A stretch of DNA of 64,000 nt from Dama dama (Eukaryota; Chordata; Mammalia; Artiodactyla; Cervidae): the NCBI RefSeq assembly GCF_033118175.1, contig NC_083697.1, positions 24,092,001-24,156,000 on the forward strand, in the 5' to 3' direction. How positions within the stretch are numbered: the stretch's first letter is position 1; each line of letters begins with the position of its first letter. Both the position numbers and the translations under genes were made by a program. The notes under the pieces were generated by a model, which was not told where the DNA came from, made no database searches, and saw only the letters and a list, made by a program, of their open reading frames with translations. Of the stretch, positions 33,491 to 44,783 are shown piece after piece.

Positions 33491-33863
33491 CATGCATGCC
33501 AAGACATAAGGCAGGTTTTGTTACCTCCACCTTCCGTGTGGAAAGACTGAGGCACTGAGAGATGAGATGAAATGCCCACTGGTGGAGCCTGCTGGGCATA
33601 AAAATCCATATCCCCTGCTTCCCCATCCACTACTTTGGTCGCCATCCCCCAAGTCACATGCATTACTGAAATGGCTGAAGTTTCCTGCAGAGGAATGCGC
33701 CCCCCAAAAGGAAAAGTCCCACAAGCCCCTCTTTCCAATCTCTCTCTAGTCTGAGCCCAACCTAGATCTTCAGAGTTGCCAGATCCACTGTCAATTACAG
33801 AAGGAAGAATCTGTTTAGAAGGATGTGTATTTACATTCTCTGCACCATCTCTTCATGGAGATG

Positions 33864-34039
33864 TTATCTCTTTGAAATGATTATATTAAATGGATGTGGG
33901 GCTAAAGTTAGACCATATTTCCCAGTCAGGATTGGCTTTGAGTCCTTAGGCAAAACAAACGTGAAACTCTGCATTAGGCTCACGAACATCAGGAACAGCT
34001 CCATCTTTGCCAGCTGCTCTCCCATACACACCCGCTTCC
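33864..34039 (-). CDS. CYP2U1: CYP2U1 exon 5 (haem-binding loop and C-terminus)
   Basis: Codes for the last 58 residues. The first two bases complete the glycine begun in exon 4. It opens GKRVCMGEQLAKMELFL; the cysteine is the axial thiolate ligand of haem, and the FGIGKRVCMG signature straddles the exon 4/5 junction. Helix L follows, then the beta-sheet end LTLAPHPFN and a final SKR before TAA at 33,864-33,866. The acceptor is TTTTTAG before GGAAGC. The frame is intact. The C-terminus differs from the human one I recall mainly around the PKDSKPILTG loop, one residue shorter. Confidence 0.96.
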
Positions 34040-34777
34040 CTAAAAATGAGACCAGAAAAAAGGGATTACAAGACCACCCCTTTTCCTACCTCAAAAGGGA
34101 TACATTTATACGAAAACTCTAAGTTGAGTGTTTTAAAGGTAGACACAGAGAGGCTTGAAATAAAACTGCCACACATAACCCAGGGCTTCCCAGAGTCTAT
34201 GTGGATCAGAATTTTTACCAAGTTCACATTTTAGCTAACTCCTACTCACAAAAATCTAGGCTCATCCTAGATAGAAACTGGAGATGGAACGAACAAGGCA
34301 GGCTAGCTCGTCTCCTCCATACCTATTTATCTCTTTCCCTGCTCTTACCTGGAAGATTGAAGAGAAGAGACATCACATGAGAATCTCTGGAGCATTCCTT
34401 TTCTATAGAAAGAAGCCTCCTTGCCCTCATCTAGGAACCTAAAAGAGTAAACTGCTGAGATCAGAGATCCCACCCTCTCACCCACCATTCAGGCAGGTAG
34501 AAAGCTGCTCTTTAATAAGTCTCTGGGACTTAAACAATCACCTGGACAACTCAAAAAGGAAGATGTCTAGTCACATTTAACAATTTAAAATCAACTGCTT
34601 TCATTTTTTAAAATACGAACTGAACATAGTGGAGATGCATTATCTAAATTATTTCTCTCATATATTAGCTTGTCAAGAAAGACACATTTTTAAAACAATA
34701 TCACAAAATAATGAAAGATTCTTCTGGTTCTACTTCTTTCTTAATTATACCATTAAGAAAATAAAAGTTTAACTGAC

Positions 34778-34945
34778 CTATGCCAAAAGGAATAAACGTT
34801 TCCTTTTTAATAAGTTGTCCTTGATCATCCAGAAATCGATCAGGGTAGAAATCATTTGGTTTCTCCCAGATGGCTGGGTCTCTGTGTACTGACCATAGGT
34901 TGGGTAATATTATCGTGCCTTTAGGAATGGTATACCCTTGGAGCA
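34778..34945 (-). CDS. CYP2U1: CYP2U1 exon 4
   Basis: Codes for VLQGYTIPKG, LPNLWSVHRDP, DFYPDRFLDDQG and KKETFIPFGIG: the beta-1 region, the PERF-like motif (here PDRF) and the start of the haem loop. It begins with two bases completing a valine and ends with the first base of the glycine before KRVC. Acceptor GTTTTAG, donor ATAG|GTCAGT. No disruption. The arginine of PDRF normally pairs with the E-x-x-R of exon 3 in the P450 core. Confidence 0.96.
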
Positions 34946-35060
34946 CTAAAACAGAACAAAACCACAGAATCATTCAACATGCTTTTACTAATAGCTCCTG
35001 GTAAACATCACTGTTTGAAAAAAAAGAGCTAGTTACACATCTAGGTTCTTAACCTTCTGA

Positions 35061-35341
35061 ATGGAGACGGCAATGGCAACCCACTCCAGTACTCTTGCCT
35101 GGAAAATCCCATGGACGGAGGAGCCTGGTAGACTGCAGTCCATGAGGTAGCTAAGAGTCGGACATGACTGAGCGACTTCACTTTCACTTTTCACTTTCAT
35201 GCATTGGAGAGGGAAATGGCAACCTGCTCCAGTGTTCTTGCCTGGAGAATCCCAGGGATGGGGGAGCCTGGTGGGCTGGCGTCTATGGGGTCACACAGAG
35301 TCGGACACGACTGAAGTGACTTAGCAGCAGCAGCAGCAGCA
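35061..35341 (+). mobile_element. BovA2-type dimeric SINE with (AGC)n end
   Basis: Two forward units: the first ends GACATGACTGAGCGACTTCA, the second GACACGACTGAAGTGACTTAG. They are followed by an AGC trinucleotide run at about 35,322-35,341. Confidence 0.88.
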
Positions 35342-35560
35342 AACTTCTGAGAGTAAACTTTCAGGTACTTTGAGGGCAGGGGAAAAGACCTTATTAACTG
35401 TCATCATCTCCACATGGTCCCTGGACCCAGCCTAAGACAGAGCACAGGAGCTGCTCTGATGCATGTTGAGTTAATCAATTCAATCAAACCATTAAAAATT
35501 ATAATTAAGAGAAACATTAAAATAGAAATCATGTGGCATTTCAAGTAAATTATAAATTCC

Positions 35561-35960
35561 TCCCTGGTGGCTCAGTGGTAAAGAACCCACCTGCCAATAC
35601 AGGAGACAAAGGTTTGATCCCTGGGTTGGGAAGATCCCCTGGAGGAGGGCATGGCAACCCAGTCCTGTATTCTTGACTGGAGAATCCCATGGACAGAGGA
35701 GCCTGGCAGCCACACTCCATGGGGTCACCAAGAGTCGGACATAACTTAGCAACTAAACTCAGATGTTAAAGAATCCACCTGCAATGCAGGAGACCTGTCT
35801 TTGATCCCTGGGTCGGGAATATCCCCTGGAGAAGGGAACAGTTACCAACTCCATTCTTGTCTGGAGAATTCCATGGACAGGAGGAGCCTGGCAGGTTACA
35901 GTCCATGGGGTCGCAAAGTCAGACATGACTGAGCGACTTTCACTTCACTTCACTTCAGAC
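35561..35960 (+). mobile_element. two adjacent BovA/Bov-tA SINEs
   Basis: First copy 35,561-35,752 (CTCCCTGGTGGCTCAGTGG to GGACATAACTTAGCAAC). Second 35,757-35,960 (CTCAGATGTTAAAGAATCC to ACATGACTGAGCGACTTTC). Same orientation, only a few bases apart. Confidence 0.88.
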
Positions 35961-36693
35961 AACAACAATTCTTATATGTACTTTTACAGCTCACAGAGTC
36001 TTTTATGTCCACACAACAATGCAATGAAGGTAGAGGGATATGTAGGACATCACATGTAGGACACACTTCGTATCTAATTTCCACCAAGGAAACTGTTGAG
36101 TGATCCAATGTCATTTATAAGTGATTGCCTCCTACAATTGTCTTATAAGTAGATGTAAGCCCATTTCATCACAGGCTGTCTCCAGAGGACAACCCCTGGC
36201 TATGAAGGACCTTTACAGAGTCTGAGCGCCTGTATGTGACTGAGGGTGAGAGGCTGAAACGTGTGCCCTCAGAATCAGATGGGCTCTTCTAATCCTTCAC
36301 CATTTGTGCTTCAGTTGCAGAATTGTTAAAAAAAAACAATGCAGGGTAACTCCCGGTTGAACTCCTTAATTCCAAGTTTAGGCTAGCTCTTCGGACCGCC
36401 AAGAACAGGAGGACCGAGAGGGACCTTTGTTAATTATTGTATCTGCCAATACGGCCACCTTAAATGGCAGCACAATTTGCCTGACCAGTGTACCTGAGCA
36501 TGATTTGAAGGCTGGAGAGCTGTTTACCAGGAGGCAGTGCTGGAACGCCAGCCAGGACAGCAAAGAGGGACAGTGGGGCTGAAGCATCCCCTGGACATCT
36601 GATCACCCACGACAGTGCCAAACCCCCGCCGCACCCGCACCTCAGGTCCTCTGGGAGAGGGGGCTGGGTTCCCCTCAAGGGCCCTGGACTCGC

Positions 36694-36855
36694 CTGTTTT
36701 CTCTGAGGTCATGTGAGGGATGGAGAGCGGCACCACGGTGCTCAGCCTCTGCACCTCCATGATGGTGGCTTCTGTGTAGGGCATCTGCGCCTTGTCAGTG
36801 AGGGAGGGGGCGCGCTCAGCACCAATGACCCTTGCAATTTCTTCATGAACCTTTT
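36694..36855 (-). CDS. CYP2U1: CYP2U1 exon 3 (K-helix)
   Basis: Codes for EKVHEEIARVIGAER, LTDKAQMPYTEA, TIMEVQRL and VPLSIPHMTSEKT. E-V-Q-R is the conserved K-helix E-x-x-R that stabilises the P450 core. The acceptor is TTTGTACAG before AAAAGG; the exon's first two bases complete a glutamate. The donor is ACAG|GCGAGT, a GC donor, chosen because it is the only site that joins in frame to VLQGYTIP in exon 4. The length is 162 nt. Confidence 0.95.
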
Positions 36856-38624
36856 CTGTACAAAAACAAGAGGAAAGCAGAATCCAAAGGATAAGCCAGA
36901 AGAGACTGCCCTCCCATGCACACTTCCCATCACCACACCCACACAGCTGGGAAGTGGGCAGGAGAACCTGACCTAGCCTCCGTGAAGCGAAGCACCGGTC
37001 AGATATCCCAGTAGAGGCAGCTGGTCCCAGGGACACCGTACCAGCCTGGGTCTCTTAACAGAGCACGGCAGAGCAGATAGAGGGGCCCAGGGGAAGGTGC
37101 ACTGGATTCAGGACCCGCCTGAATCACTCTCTCATATCAACTTTGAATTGGCTCTCTAAGCCAGTTCTCTAAGCTAAACCTGTGACAACGTGTGACAGCT
37201 CAACATGACCCCCAGTGACCCCACCTCTTAGTGGTCACATCTTTGTGCCGTCCCCTCCCACTTGATACCAAACTGGTCTCTGTGACCAACAGAATAGGGA
37301 GAAGTAATGGTATGACCATTCTGAGCTGGAGTTAGAGTTGACCACTATGGCTTTTGTCTGGACCACTCACTCTCGGGTCATTCACTCTGGGAGAAGCTGG
37401 CAGCCAAGTCAAGGTCTGAAGGGTAAGGCCCACCAGCTGTCATGTGGATGAACAATCTTGCCAGAAGATCCTTCAGTCCTAGTCAAGTCTACAGGTATCT
37501 GTCACCCCGGCCAACAACTTGATGATAATTTTGTAAGAAATTCTATGCAGAACACCCAGGCTCTGCTGCTCCAAACTCCTGATCCTCAGAAACTATATGA
37601 CATAATGAATGATGGTTCTTTTAAGATGCTAAATTTTGGGATAATTTGCTACTCATCAATAGTTAATGAATGTAGGTAGGCAAAATCCCATCTATAGTAG
37701 GCAGCAAACGGTCCCCCAAGATGTCCATAATCCCTTAGAACCTGTGAATATGCTATCTTATATGGTAAAGGGACCTTGATTAAATGAAGGACCTTGAGCT
37801 GGGGAGATGATGCTGGATTTTCTTGGCGTGCCCAGTCTAATTATATGGGTTTTAAAACTGGAGAACTTTTCCCAGTTGCGTTTAGAGTCAGAGGGAGATG
37901 TGACTACAAAAAATTGGCCAGAGGGATACAAGATTGCTGGCTTCAAAGATGGGAGCAAGGGGGCCCAGCCAAGGAAGCTAGAAATGGCAAGGAGATGCAT
38001 TCTCCTCCAGAGTGTCCAGCAAGGCACGCAGCCCTGCCAATGTCTTGATTTTAGCTCACTGAGACAGTGTCAGACTTCTAATGTACAGAACTCTAATATA
38101 ACAAATTTGTGTTAAGTCACTAAGTGCGTGGTTATTTGTTGTAGGAGCAATGGAAAATGAATACACTTCTTCCCCCTGTCCTTCCACTGTGAACTTCCAC
38201 TGATATTCACTACCTACTAGTATTGATGTGGTGGAACTAGCTCTGTGACCATGTGAAAATCACAGAACTCTGAGCCTCTGGTCTCATTTTCAAAAAAGAT
38301 GGATGGGTTCAGATGATTATGATACTCTTCAACTCTAAAAGAATCTTCTCTAAAGTTCTTTCTTCATCCTAGATTTCACACAGAATCAGACCTGTAGAGA
38401 TTTAAAGCAGATGCATGCAAGCTGTGACCTTAGAGCCACTGTCTAAAATCTTGGAGTTTCATTGTTAACACCTTACCAATTCCCTATGAGATGCAAGCAT
38501 TTCCATTTTGTTTTCCAGCCTGAAGACGTTGCTTATTGATAGGAGCCATAGGATCACCAAGGTTGTTGATCCTGATTTAAATATCCTGGTTTTGCCATGA
38601 ATAAAGGAAACATCTGTTTATTAC
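36856..38624 (-). other. CYP2U1: CYP2U1 intron 2
   Basis: Holds two adjacent MaLR/MLT1-type LTR remnants (about 37,200-37,680 and 37,690-38,160). Nothing specific was recognised in about 38,165-38,620. Donor CAAG|GTAATA, acceptor TTGTACAG. Confidence 0.7.
37200..38160 (+). mobile_element. two MLT1-type (ERVL-MaLR) LTR remnants
   Basis: The first part ends near TAAGATGCTAAATTTTGGG. The second begins CCCCCAAGATGTCCATAATCC, passes CTTGAGCTGGGGAGATGATG and ends TTTGTGTTAAGTCACTAAG, typical wording of old mammalian MaLR LTRs. Exact subfamilies are not certain. Confidence 0.6.
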
Positions 38625-39260
38625 CTTGAATGTTGGGGTGCAGTGACATATACAGGAGGCACCAAAGCAAAGAGTTAGTTGTGGTATCAGTGCCAGCAAT
38701 GAAGAGATCGCCAATGATATAAAATAAGTAATCTTCATCAAAACCACTATTGCTATTATTTTTCTTCTCCTCCTCCACATGGAGAAGATACATGTCTATG
38801 AAGTCCTGAGGGTTCTCTACATCCAAAGATTCTCGATGGTCTTTGATGATTTTTTTAAGGAAAATGGTTAAATCCTTTTCAATCTGTCTTAATTCCTTAA
38901 ATGGTCCAAAAGGAAGGTAATAAAGCCAGGAGCATATGTTGACCAGGAGAAGCTGGGTGTTCAGACAAATTTCTAAAGCTCGTGACATAAAATTAAGCAT
39001 TTTCTTAAATTCACTGTTGGTGTAATCAAAGCGCCGACCAAAGCACAAAGAGCAAATGATGTTAGAGACAGCGTTGTTGACGATGGGGAAAGGATTGAAG
39101 GGGGCTTCTCCATGCTTCTGAATTTCCTCTTTCACATATCTGAACTCCTCAATGATCTTGGGCTCCAAGCTCAGCTTTCCCAAGCCAAAATGACGAAGAG
39201 TTGAATGAGAGAACTTCCTCTGTTGTCTCCAGACTGGACCATAATGTGCAAATACAATCC
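38625..39260 (-). CDS. CYP2U1: CYP2U1 exon 2 (helices C to I)
   Basis: Codes for 211 full residues from IVFAHYGPVWRQQRKF to MSLHPNIQ. The W-R-x-x-R pattern (WRQQR) of helix C, which contacts a haem propionate, is present. Helix I carries GDLFIAGTDTTTNS; the A/G-G-x-D/E-T-T motif there lines the oxygen-activation site. The first two bases complete a glycine begun in exon 1 and the last base starts the glutamate of exon 3. Acceptor CTTTTGCAG, donor CAAG|GTAATA. This unusually large exon fits the CYP2U1 gene structure, which has few introns for a CYP2 family member. Frame intact. Confidence 0.97.
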
Positions 39261-39904
39261 CTGCAAAAGGAAACCAAGGAAAGAAGGTGAGAGACAGCAA
39301 AGCTTGACAATTAATACTGAAGAGGGCCAACCATGAAGTGGACTTGTATTTCTCCAGTCACTTGTGCAAAGCTCATATACGTACAGATAAGGACGACCAG
39401 TCAAGAAGAACGACTGGCAAAATTTAGTTATCCAGATAGTGTATGTTTCTAATAACAAAAATCATATCTAATTTCATTAGAAAACTTTGCTAAAAAGCTT
39501 ATTATTACAACTGGTGAAATAAGAGAAAACAAGTTTCGATTTCTAGAGTTACATAAATTTCAAAATCTTATTTTCTTAAAGTGAACCCAGACTTAGAAAA
39601 TATCTCAAGCTAGGTACACCCATATTCTAAACATTCTGAACAGAAGAAGCAGCACATAAGAGTGCACATGAGGGCAGGGACGATATCTGAGTTTGCTCAT
39701 CATTAAAAGCCAAACTTCTGGCATAGTGCTACATACAGAGGAGGAGCTTGTTAAGTATTAGCTGAATAAATCAATGACCCAACTGAATTAGAACAGTGCT
39801 CATCAAAGCTTGGATCAAAGAACTGGCAAGTAATCTAAAATGTCTATTGTTGCAAACAGCCCTAATTTAAAAACATCTGAACTCTAGGACATTCACAACT
39901 ACAT

Positions 39905-40180
39905 CTTATTTGATTCTCACTTATGTTTTACATCTTTCACCATCAAACCCAACAGAATTGCTCTCAGATGTTGTATCAAATTGTTCTCAAACATTCCTTG
40001 CTTCCTGTCACTTACTTCATCCTCCTCTTTTCCATGGTGTGCTTTATTGTTTCAGCCAGCTCTCCTCCTTCCTTCCCATTTTTCATCTACTTCATTCCTG
40101 CTAACTTCAAGGACATGCTTAACAAATATTTCTGAATGACTACTATGTACCAGACATTGGGATGCTGTGAATACAGCTGA
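39905..40180 (+). repeat. L2 LINE 3' fragment
   Basis: TTCTGAATGACTACTATGTACCAGACATTGGGATGC near the right end is the typical L2 3' text; C/T-rich L2-like sequence precedes it. Confidence 0.55.
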
Positions 40181-40397
40181 GAATGAAAGAAAGACCTCTC
40201 TCAGTGGTTAAGACTGTCTATGTAAAATTATTCTCAATAAAAAAAACAGCCATATGGTCAAATGTTTTGAATGATTTATCAGGTTCATTTTCCTTCCTGG
40301 AATCTTCCACACATCTGCTCAAATATGATATTCTTTCAAGGTCTTTTGTTTAGGTGTTTTATGACTTCCATTTGTCATCATCTAGAATTTTTTTAGG

Positions 40398-40604
40398 GGC
40401 TTCCCAGGTGGTGCTAGTGGTAAAGAACCTGCCTGCTAAAGCAGGAGACATAATGAGACATGGGTTTGAGCCCTGGATCGGGAAGATCCCCTGAAGGAGG
40501 GCATGGCAACCCATTCCAGTTTTCTTGCCTGCAGAATCTCATGGACAGAGGAACCTGGTGGGCTACATTCCCTGGGGTTGCAAAGAACTGAACACAACTG
40601 AAGC
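40398..40604 (+). mobile_element. BovA/Bov-tA SINE
   Basis: Forward ruminant SINE from GGCTTCCCAGGTGGTGCTAG to GAACACAACTGAAGCG. Confidence 0.9.
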
Positions 40605-40794
40605 GTTCTAGTGCAGCATAGAAATTTTTTTGGACCCTCCTGTGTTGAACCCATTTCCCTGGAATCTATGTCTTTTTCTTCTTTCACTCCTGTATTTTGT
40701 TGAAGCCCATTCTCTAGCAGTTTCCTGGGAAAGGCTACATCAGAGAGAAATTTCTAAAGACTTTTAACAAATGTATTAATTGTACCTTTCCCCC

Positions 40795-41350
40795 TCCATC
40801 AGAATTTTGAAAACATTGCTAAGAGTACACTGATGTGTCATAAAATACATTCACCTTCAATGTGACTAGATATTGCCAAACTCCTCTCCAAAGTTGGAAA
40901 GACCCCAAAAGTGTGCCTACCAGAAGTATATTAATGATCTCTCATCAAATAGTTGCCATCACTTGGCAATCAATTGTCAACATTTTATTTTTGCCAATCA
41001 GAGGGCTGAAATGCATCTCATCTGATTTTTATTTGCATGTCCCTGATTGTTACAGTGAGTTGGAACAGCTTCTCATATAGCTATTGCCCAAGTTTCCTAT
41101 TCTGTGACTTGTAGTTATAAACTGTGCAATTTTCTTCTTCTTACATATTCTATATGCAAAGCAGATATTGCCTTCCATCACGTGAATTGCTTTTTTCATG
41201 TTTTCATGCTATTACTTGATAAACAAGTTTTAAATATGAGGGTAGTTGCATTTGCCGATCTTTTCTTAGTGGTTTGTGCTGTGTATCTTATTTTAAAAAT
41301 CTCTTCCTACCACAGGTTCATAAATACAACTATTTTCTTATAAAATTAAA
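40795..41350 (+). mobile_element. old L1 3' UTR-like fragment
   Basis: Wording such as TATTGCCAAACTCCTCTCCA, TCATCTGATTTTTATTTGCATG and GTCCCTGATTGTTACAGTGAG recurs in old mammalian L1 3' ends. Confidence 0.5.
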
Positions 41351-41587
41351 ACATTTTGCTTTTGCACATTTAAGTCTCCATAGCCTACCTGGAGTTTATA
41401 CTTATGAAGGGTATTCCTACTTGTTGTGAAGAGGGAATCCACTTTACCCCCTACTTTGATAATCAAGCACCATTTGTGGAACAGCTCCTCCTTTTCCCAA
41501 CTGACCTACAACATGGCCTCTGTCATGCATTTACCGTATACAGGCAGCTCCATTTCCAGCCTTTCTAGGCTGCTTTACTGTATTTTG

Positions 41588-41799
41588 TTGTTGTTGTTTA
41601 GTTGCTAAGTTGTGTCCAACTCTTTGGGACCCCATGGACTGTAGCCCACCAGGCTCCTCTGTCCATGGGATTTCCCAGGCAAGAATACTGGAGTGTATTG
41701 CCATTTCCTTCTCTAGGGGATCTTCCCGACCCAGGGATCAAACCCACATTTTCTGCATTAGCATGCAGCTTCTTTATCACTGAGCCACCAGGGAAGCCC
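41588..41799 (-). mobile_element. BovA/Bov-tA SINE (left arm of inverted pair)
   Basis: Reverse ruminant SINE from TTGTTGTTTAGTTGCTAAG to GAGCCACCAGGGAAGCCC. Confidence 0.92.
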
Positions 41800-41848
41800 A
41801 TTAATTTTCAGACCTTCATCCTGATAAAGGATAGTGAAGGCTTCACAA

Positions 41849-42045
41849 GGGCTTCCTTGGCGGGTCAGTGTAAAGAATCTGCACGCCAATGCAGAAGACA
41901 GCCCTGGGCTGGGAAGATCCCCTGGAGAGGGGAATGGCTACCCACTCCAGTATTCTCGCCTGGAGAATCCCATGGACAGAGGAGCCTTGGGCTACAGTCC
42001 ACGGAGTTGCAAAGAGTCTGACACTATTGAGAGACTAACACGTTC
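41849..42045 (+). mobile_element. BovA/Bov-tA SINE (right arm of inverted pair)
   Basis: Forward ruminant SINE from GGGCTTCCTTGGCGGGTCAG to CTATTGAGAGACTAACACG, 49 bp from the opposite-facing copy. Confidence 0.92.
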
Positions 42046-42279
42046 ACTTTTCAAGACTCTACAGTTGCCTTTGAGATCCGCTTTAGCTGCAGTCCACAAG
42101 TATTGTCTGCAGTGCATTTGAAGTATAAACTTTTTGTTCTATTATAATTCTCTTTTGCCACCTAGGTTAACTGGCTTATGCTGATTTTTTACATCGATGA
42201 GGCTAGCTTTTTAGTCTAGTATGTGATCAATTTTAATAAATCTCCAAATAAAGTAGGGAAGAATTTTTATATAAGCAAT

Positions 42280-42450
42280 AAGGTCCTCTTTTTTTTGAAA
42301 TTTTTAAAAAACTTTTAATTTTATATTGGAGTATAGCCAATTAACAATGTTGTGATAATCTCTGGTGAACAGCCAAAGGGACTCAGCCATACATATACAT
42401 GTATCTGATACAATTGAAATTCAGCATTTTAAAATTGTCATTTTGAAACT
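42280..42450 (-). mobile_element. L1 3' tail, reverse
   Basis: Reverse of the ruminant L1 end: a T-rich run, TTTTATATTGGAGTATAGCC, AATTAACAATGTTGTGATAA, ACTCAGCCATACATATACAT. It mirrors the tail at 2.3-2.45 kb. Confidence 0.7.
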
Positions 42451-42994
42451 AAAGAAGAAACTGAAAAGATAGTGATTTTTGCATATTGTTACATGACCTT
42501 ATTAAACTTTCTTTCATATGAAGGACGAGAGCACTAAGAAATGATCCACTACAGGTGATAAATACACTAAGCATGCCCCTGTGTGGTCCTTTCCAACAAA
42601 GAACGCTAGATAACTGTTAGAATCAAATCTTCTTTATCCTTACCAAATTTTTATCTGCCTGATCTCTCAACTATTCAAACACTTACGTTAAAATATTTTG
42701 CTCTAACAGTACTTGTCAATTTCTTTTTACAATTATATAAGTTTTTGTTATGTGTCTATCTATATATCTATATATATATGCATATAAAAATATTTTAAGA
42801 ATTAAAATATATAATTAAAATGCACAAAAAATTTATGTATCTATGTTGTACATATATCAGGTACATATATTAATATATGCCAGACAACACTGTCAGCTAC
42901 ATTCAAATTTAGAAATATTTTATCTGCCTGGTTAAAAAAAAGGGTTCCTCTTATCATCATGTAATGCCTTCCTTATTCTTTATTTCTGTAGTTT

Positions 42995-43096
42995 TAGGGT
43001 GTGCTAGGTCTTCATTTCTGCACCCCGGCTGTCTCTAGTTGCGGCAAGTGGGGGCTACTCTCTAGTTGCAGCGCACAGGCTCCTCATTGTGGCAGA
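42995..43096 (-). mobile_element. CHR-type SINE fragment
   Basis: GGTCTTCATTTCTGCACCCC, GGGGGCTACTCTCTAGTTGC and CACAGGCTCCTCATTGTGGC: reverse internal part of a CHR SINE. Confidence 0.7.
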
Positions 43097-44084
43097 TTTT
43101 CATCTTGCATGGTACAAGGTCATACCTCTCTGCCCTCATTCCCCTCCCTACTTCAAATCACTGGCTGACCAAGAGGTCACTAAAATCCAAAGTTCTTCAA
43201 AAGCATCTATTTTCTATTTTCTGCAGGGAAGGTGGTGGTGATAAGGAACTGGTCTAACTACAGTTTATATGCACTTCAAGCAATTGCTATTTTCAGCTCT
43301 CTGGCTCATCCCTATCTCCTGTGATCACTGGTACTTTCAATTCCCGAGCCTTTCTGGGATTCCTTAGGAAGAACTGTACCACACTCCACTAGTACCTCCC
43401 TCTGTAGAAACTTCAGGGTGGTCATCCACCACTCTTTGAAGTCATTTGCCAATCCTGTCTCTGCTTTTTGTCTTCAGATGTTGTGGTACATTTCATCATG
43501 GATGGAGTAAGTGCTTCTGTGAAAAGTCCCTCTGGTGTAGTGTGTGATTTTCAAGACAAAAAGGGAATAAAAATACATTAACTATTCCTGAAACTAGACT
43601 CTCTTTGTTTACTAAAGCCCTATAAACTATTTTCTAGGGAACCACAGCTTAGTCACACTTCCTGTCTTTAACCATGCCCAAATCTTTTGCTGCTGTCAGC
43701 ATTCAGAGGCTGTGTTATTGGGCTCCCTTCTCTTTTCTTGGAAACATACAGTCTCTGACTCTAACTTCAGGATTTTATCCTAATTTTAACTACCATCTAA
43801 TTTAAGATGTCACACATGACATCTCCGGTCTGTCCTATTTCTCAAGGGATTGTATTCTTTTGTTAGGTCCTCAGTCTGTGTCACCTACTCATCATCTTTC
43901 AAACTCTCACCTTTAAACTCATGTTTAAATCCATACATTTGGATTTTAGAAACATTTTATCTAGCAAAATGCCCTCTGTTAGTTTTTCCAATATTTAGAG
44001 TCCCCTATGTGCCAGCTATTAAGGGCATATGGATTTAAAAGACACAGTCGCTGTTCTCAAGATGCTTTCAGTTTTTCGAGGAAC

Positions 44085-44295
44085 TGGATAAATCAACAAC
44101 TCTAATATACTGTTTTACACGGGACTCTACTGAAGTTGCATAGCATATTGAATGTTGTATGGTGGGTCGCACTAAAGTTGCATAATTCATATGTATAGTA
44201 TTGAATGTTGCATTGTTGGACTGTACAGGATTGGACGCTATATTTTGGACTATACTGAATGTTCCACTGTTGGGATACATTGTATTAAATGTATG
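44085..44295. repeat. degenerate tandem repeat
   Basis: Three to four imperfect units of about 50 bp share TATTGAATGTTG(T/C)AT, GGACTATACTGAATGTTCCA and (C/T)ACT(G/A)AAGTTGCATA. No coding potential; an old minisatellite in CYP2U1 intron 1. Confidence 0.55.
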
Positions 44296-44576
44296 TCGGA
44301 GGCTATTGAGGTCTCAATGTAGACAGAGGAAAGAGCACCCCGTCAGCTGAGTGAAAGCAGTACTTCTCAGGACATCTGAGTGATACTTCATTTGTAAATA
44401 AGGATGTATATGAAGGCATATTTTAGAAAAAAAAGAACTTGGGGAAAGTTAAAGAGGGGCTGGATTATCTTTAGGGAAAAATTCAGGTTTAGATAAGGCA
44501 GGGAAAAGGAGGGAACCCTCTCAAGAGAGGCTGGTACTTGGGCATTGGGTATTGACAACAACTTAACAGGTATGAG

Positions 44577-44783
44577 GACTTCCCCCGTAGCTCAGATGGT
44601 AAAGAATCTGCCTCAAATGCAGGAGACCCGGGTTTGATCCCTGAGTTAGTAAGATCCCCTGGAGTAGGAAATGGCAACCCACTCCAGTATTCTTACCTGG
44701 AGAATTCCAGGGATAGAGGAGCCTGGGGGGCTACAGTCTATGGGGTTGCAAAAGTCAGACACGACTGAGCGACTAACACTTTG
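44577..44783 (+). mobile_element. BovA/Bov-tA SINE
   Basis: Forward ruminant SINE from GACTTCCCCCGTAGCTCAG to GACACGACTGAGCGACTAAC. Confidence 0.92.

Larger units (their letters stand above)
31530..33863 (-). other. CYP2U1: CYP2U1 3' untranslated region (extent inferred)
   Basis: Follows the CYP2U1 stop codon in gene direction. The first minus-strand AATAAA is at 32,649-32,644. A variant ATTAAA at 31,553-31,548 lies further on, so the transcript may end near 32.62 kb or near 31.53 kb. An antisense BovA SINE (33,278-33,490) lies inside. No other element is recognised, which fits exonic sequence. Apart from the stop codon the extent is inference. Confidence 0.45.
34946..36693 (-). other. CYP2U1: CYP2U1 intron 3 (GC-AG)
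   Basis: The donor reads ACAG|GCGAGT and the acceptor TTTTAG, so the intron begins with GC. A GT three bases further in would shift the frame, so GC use is required for an intact protein. The intron carries a forward BovA dimer (35,061-35,341) and two adjacent forward BovA copies (35,561-35,752 and 35,757-35,960), all antisense to the gene. Confidence 0.85.
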
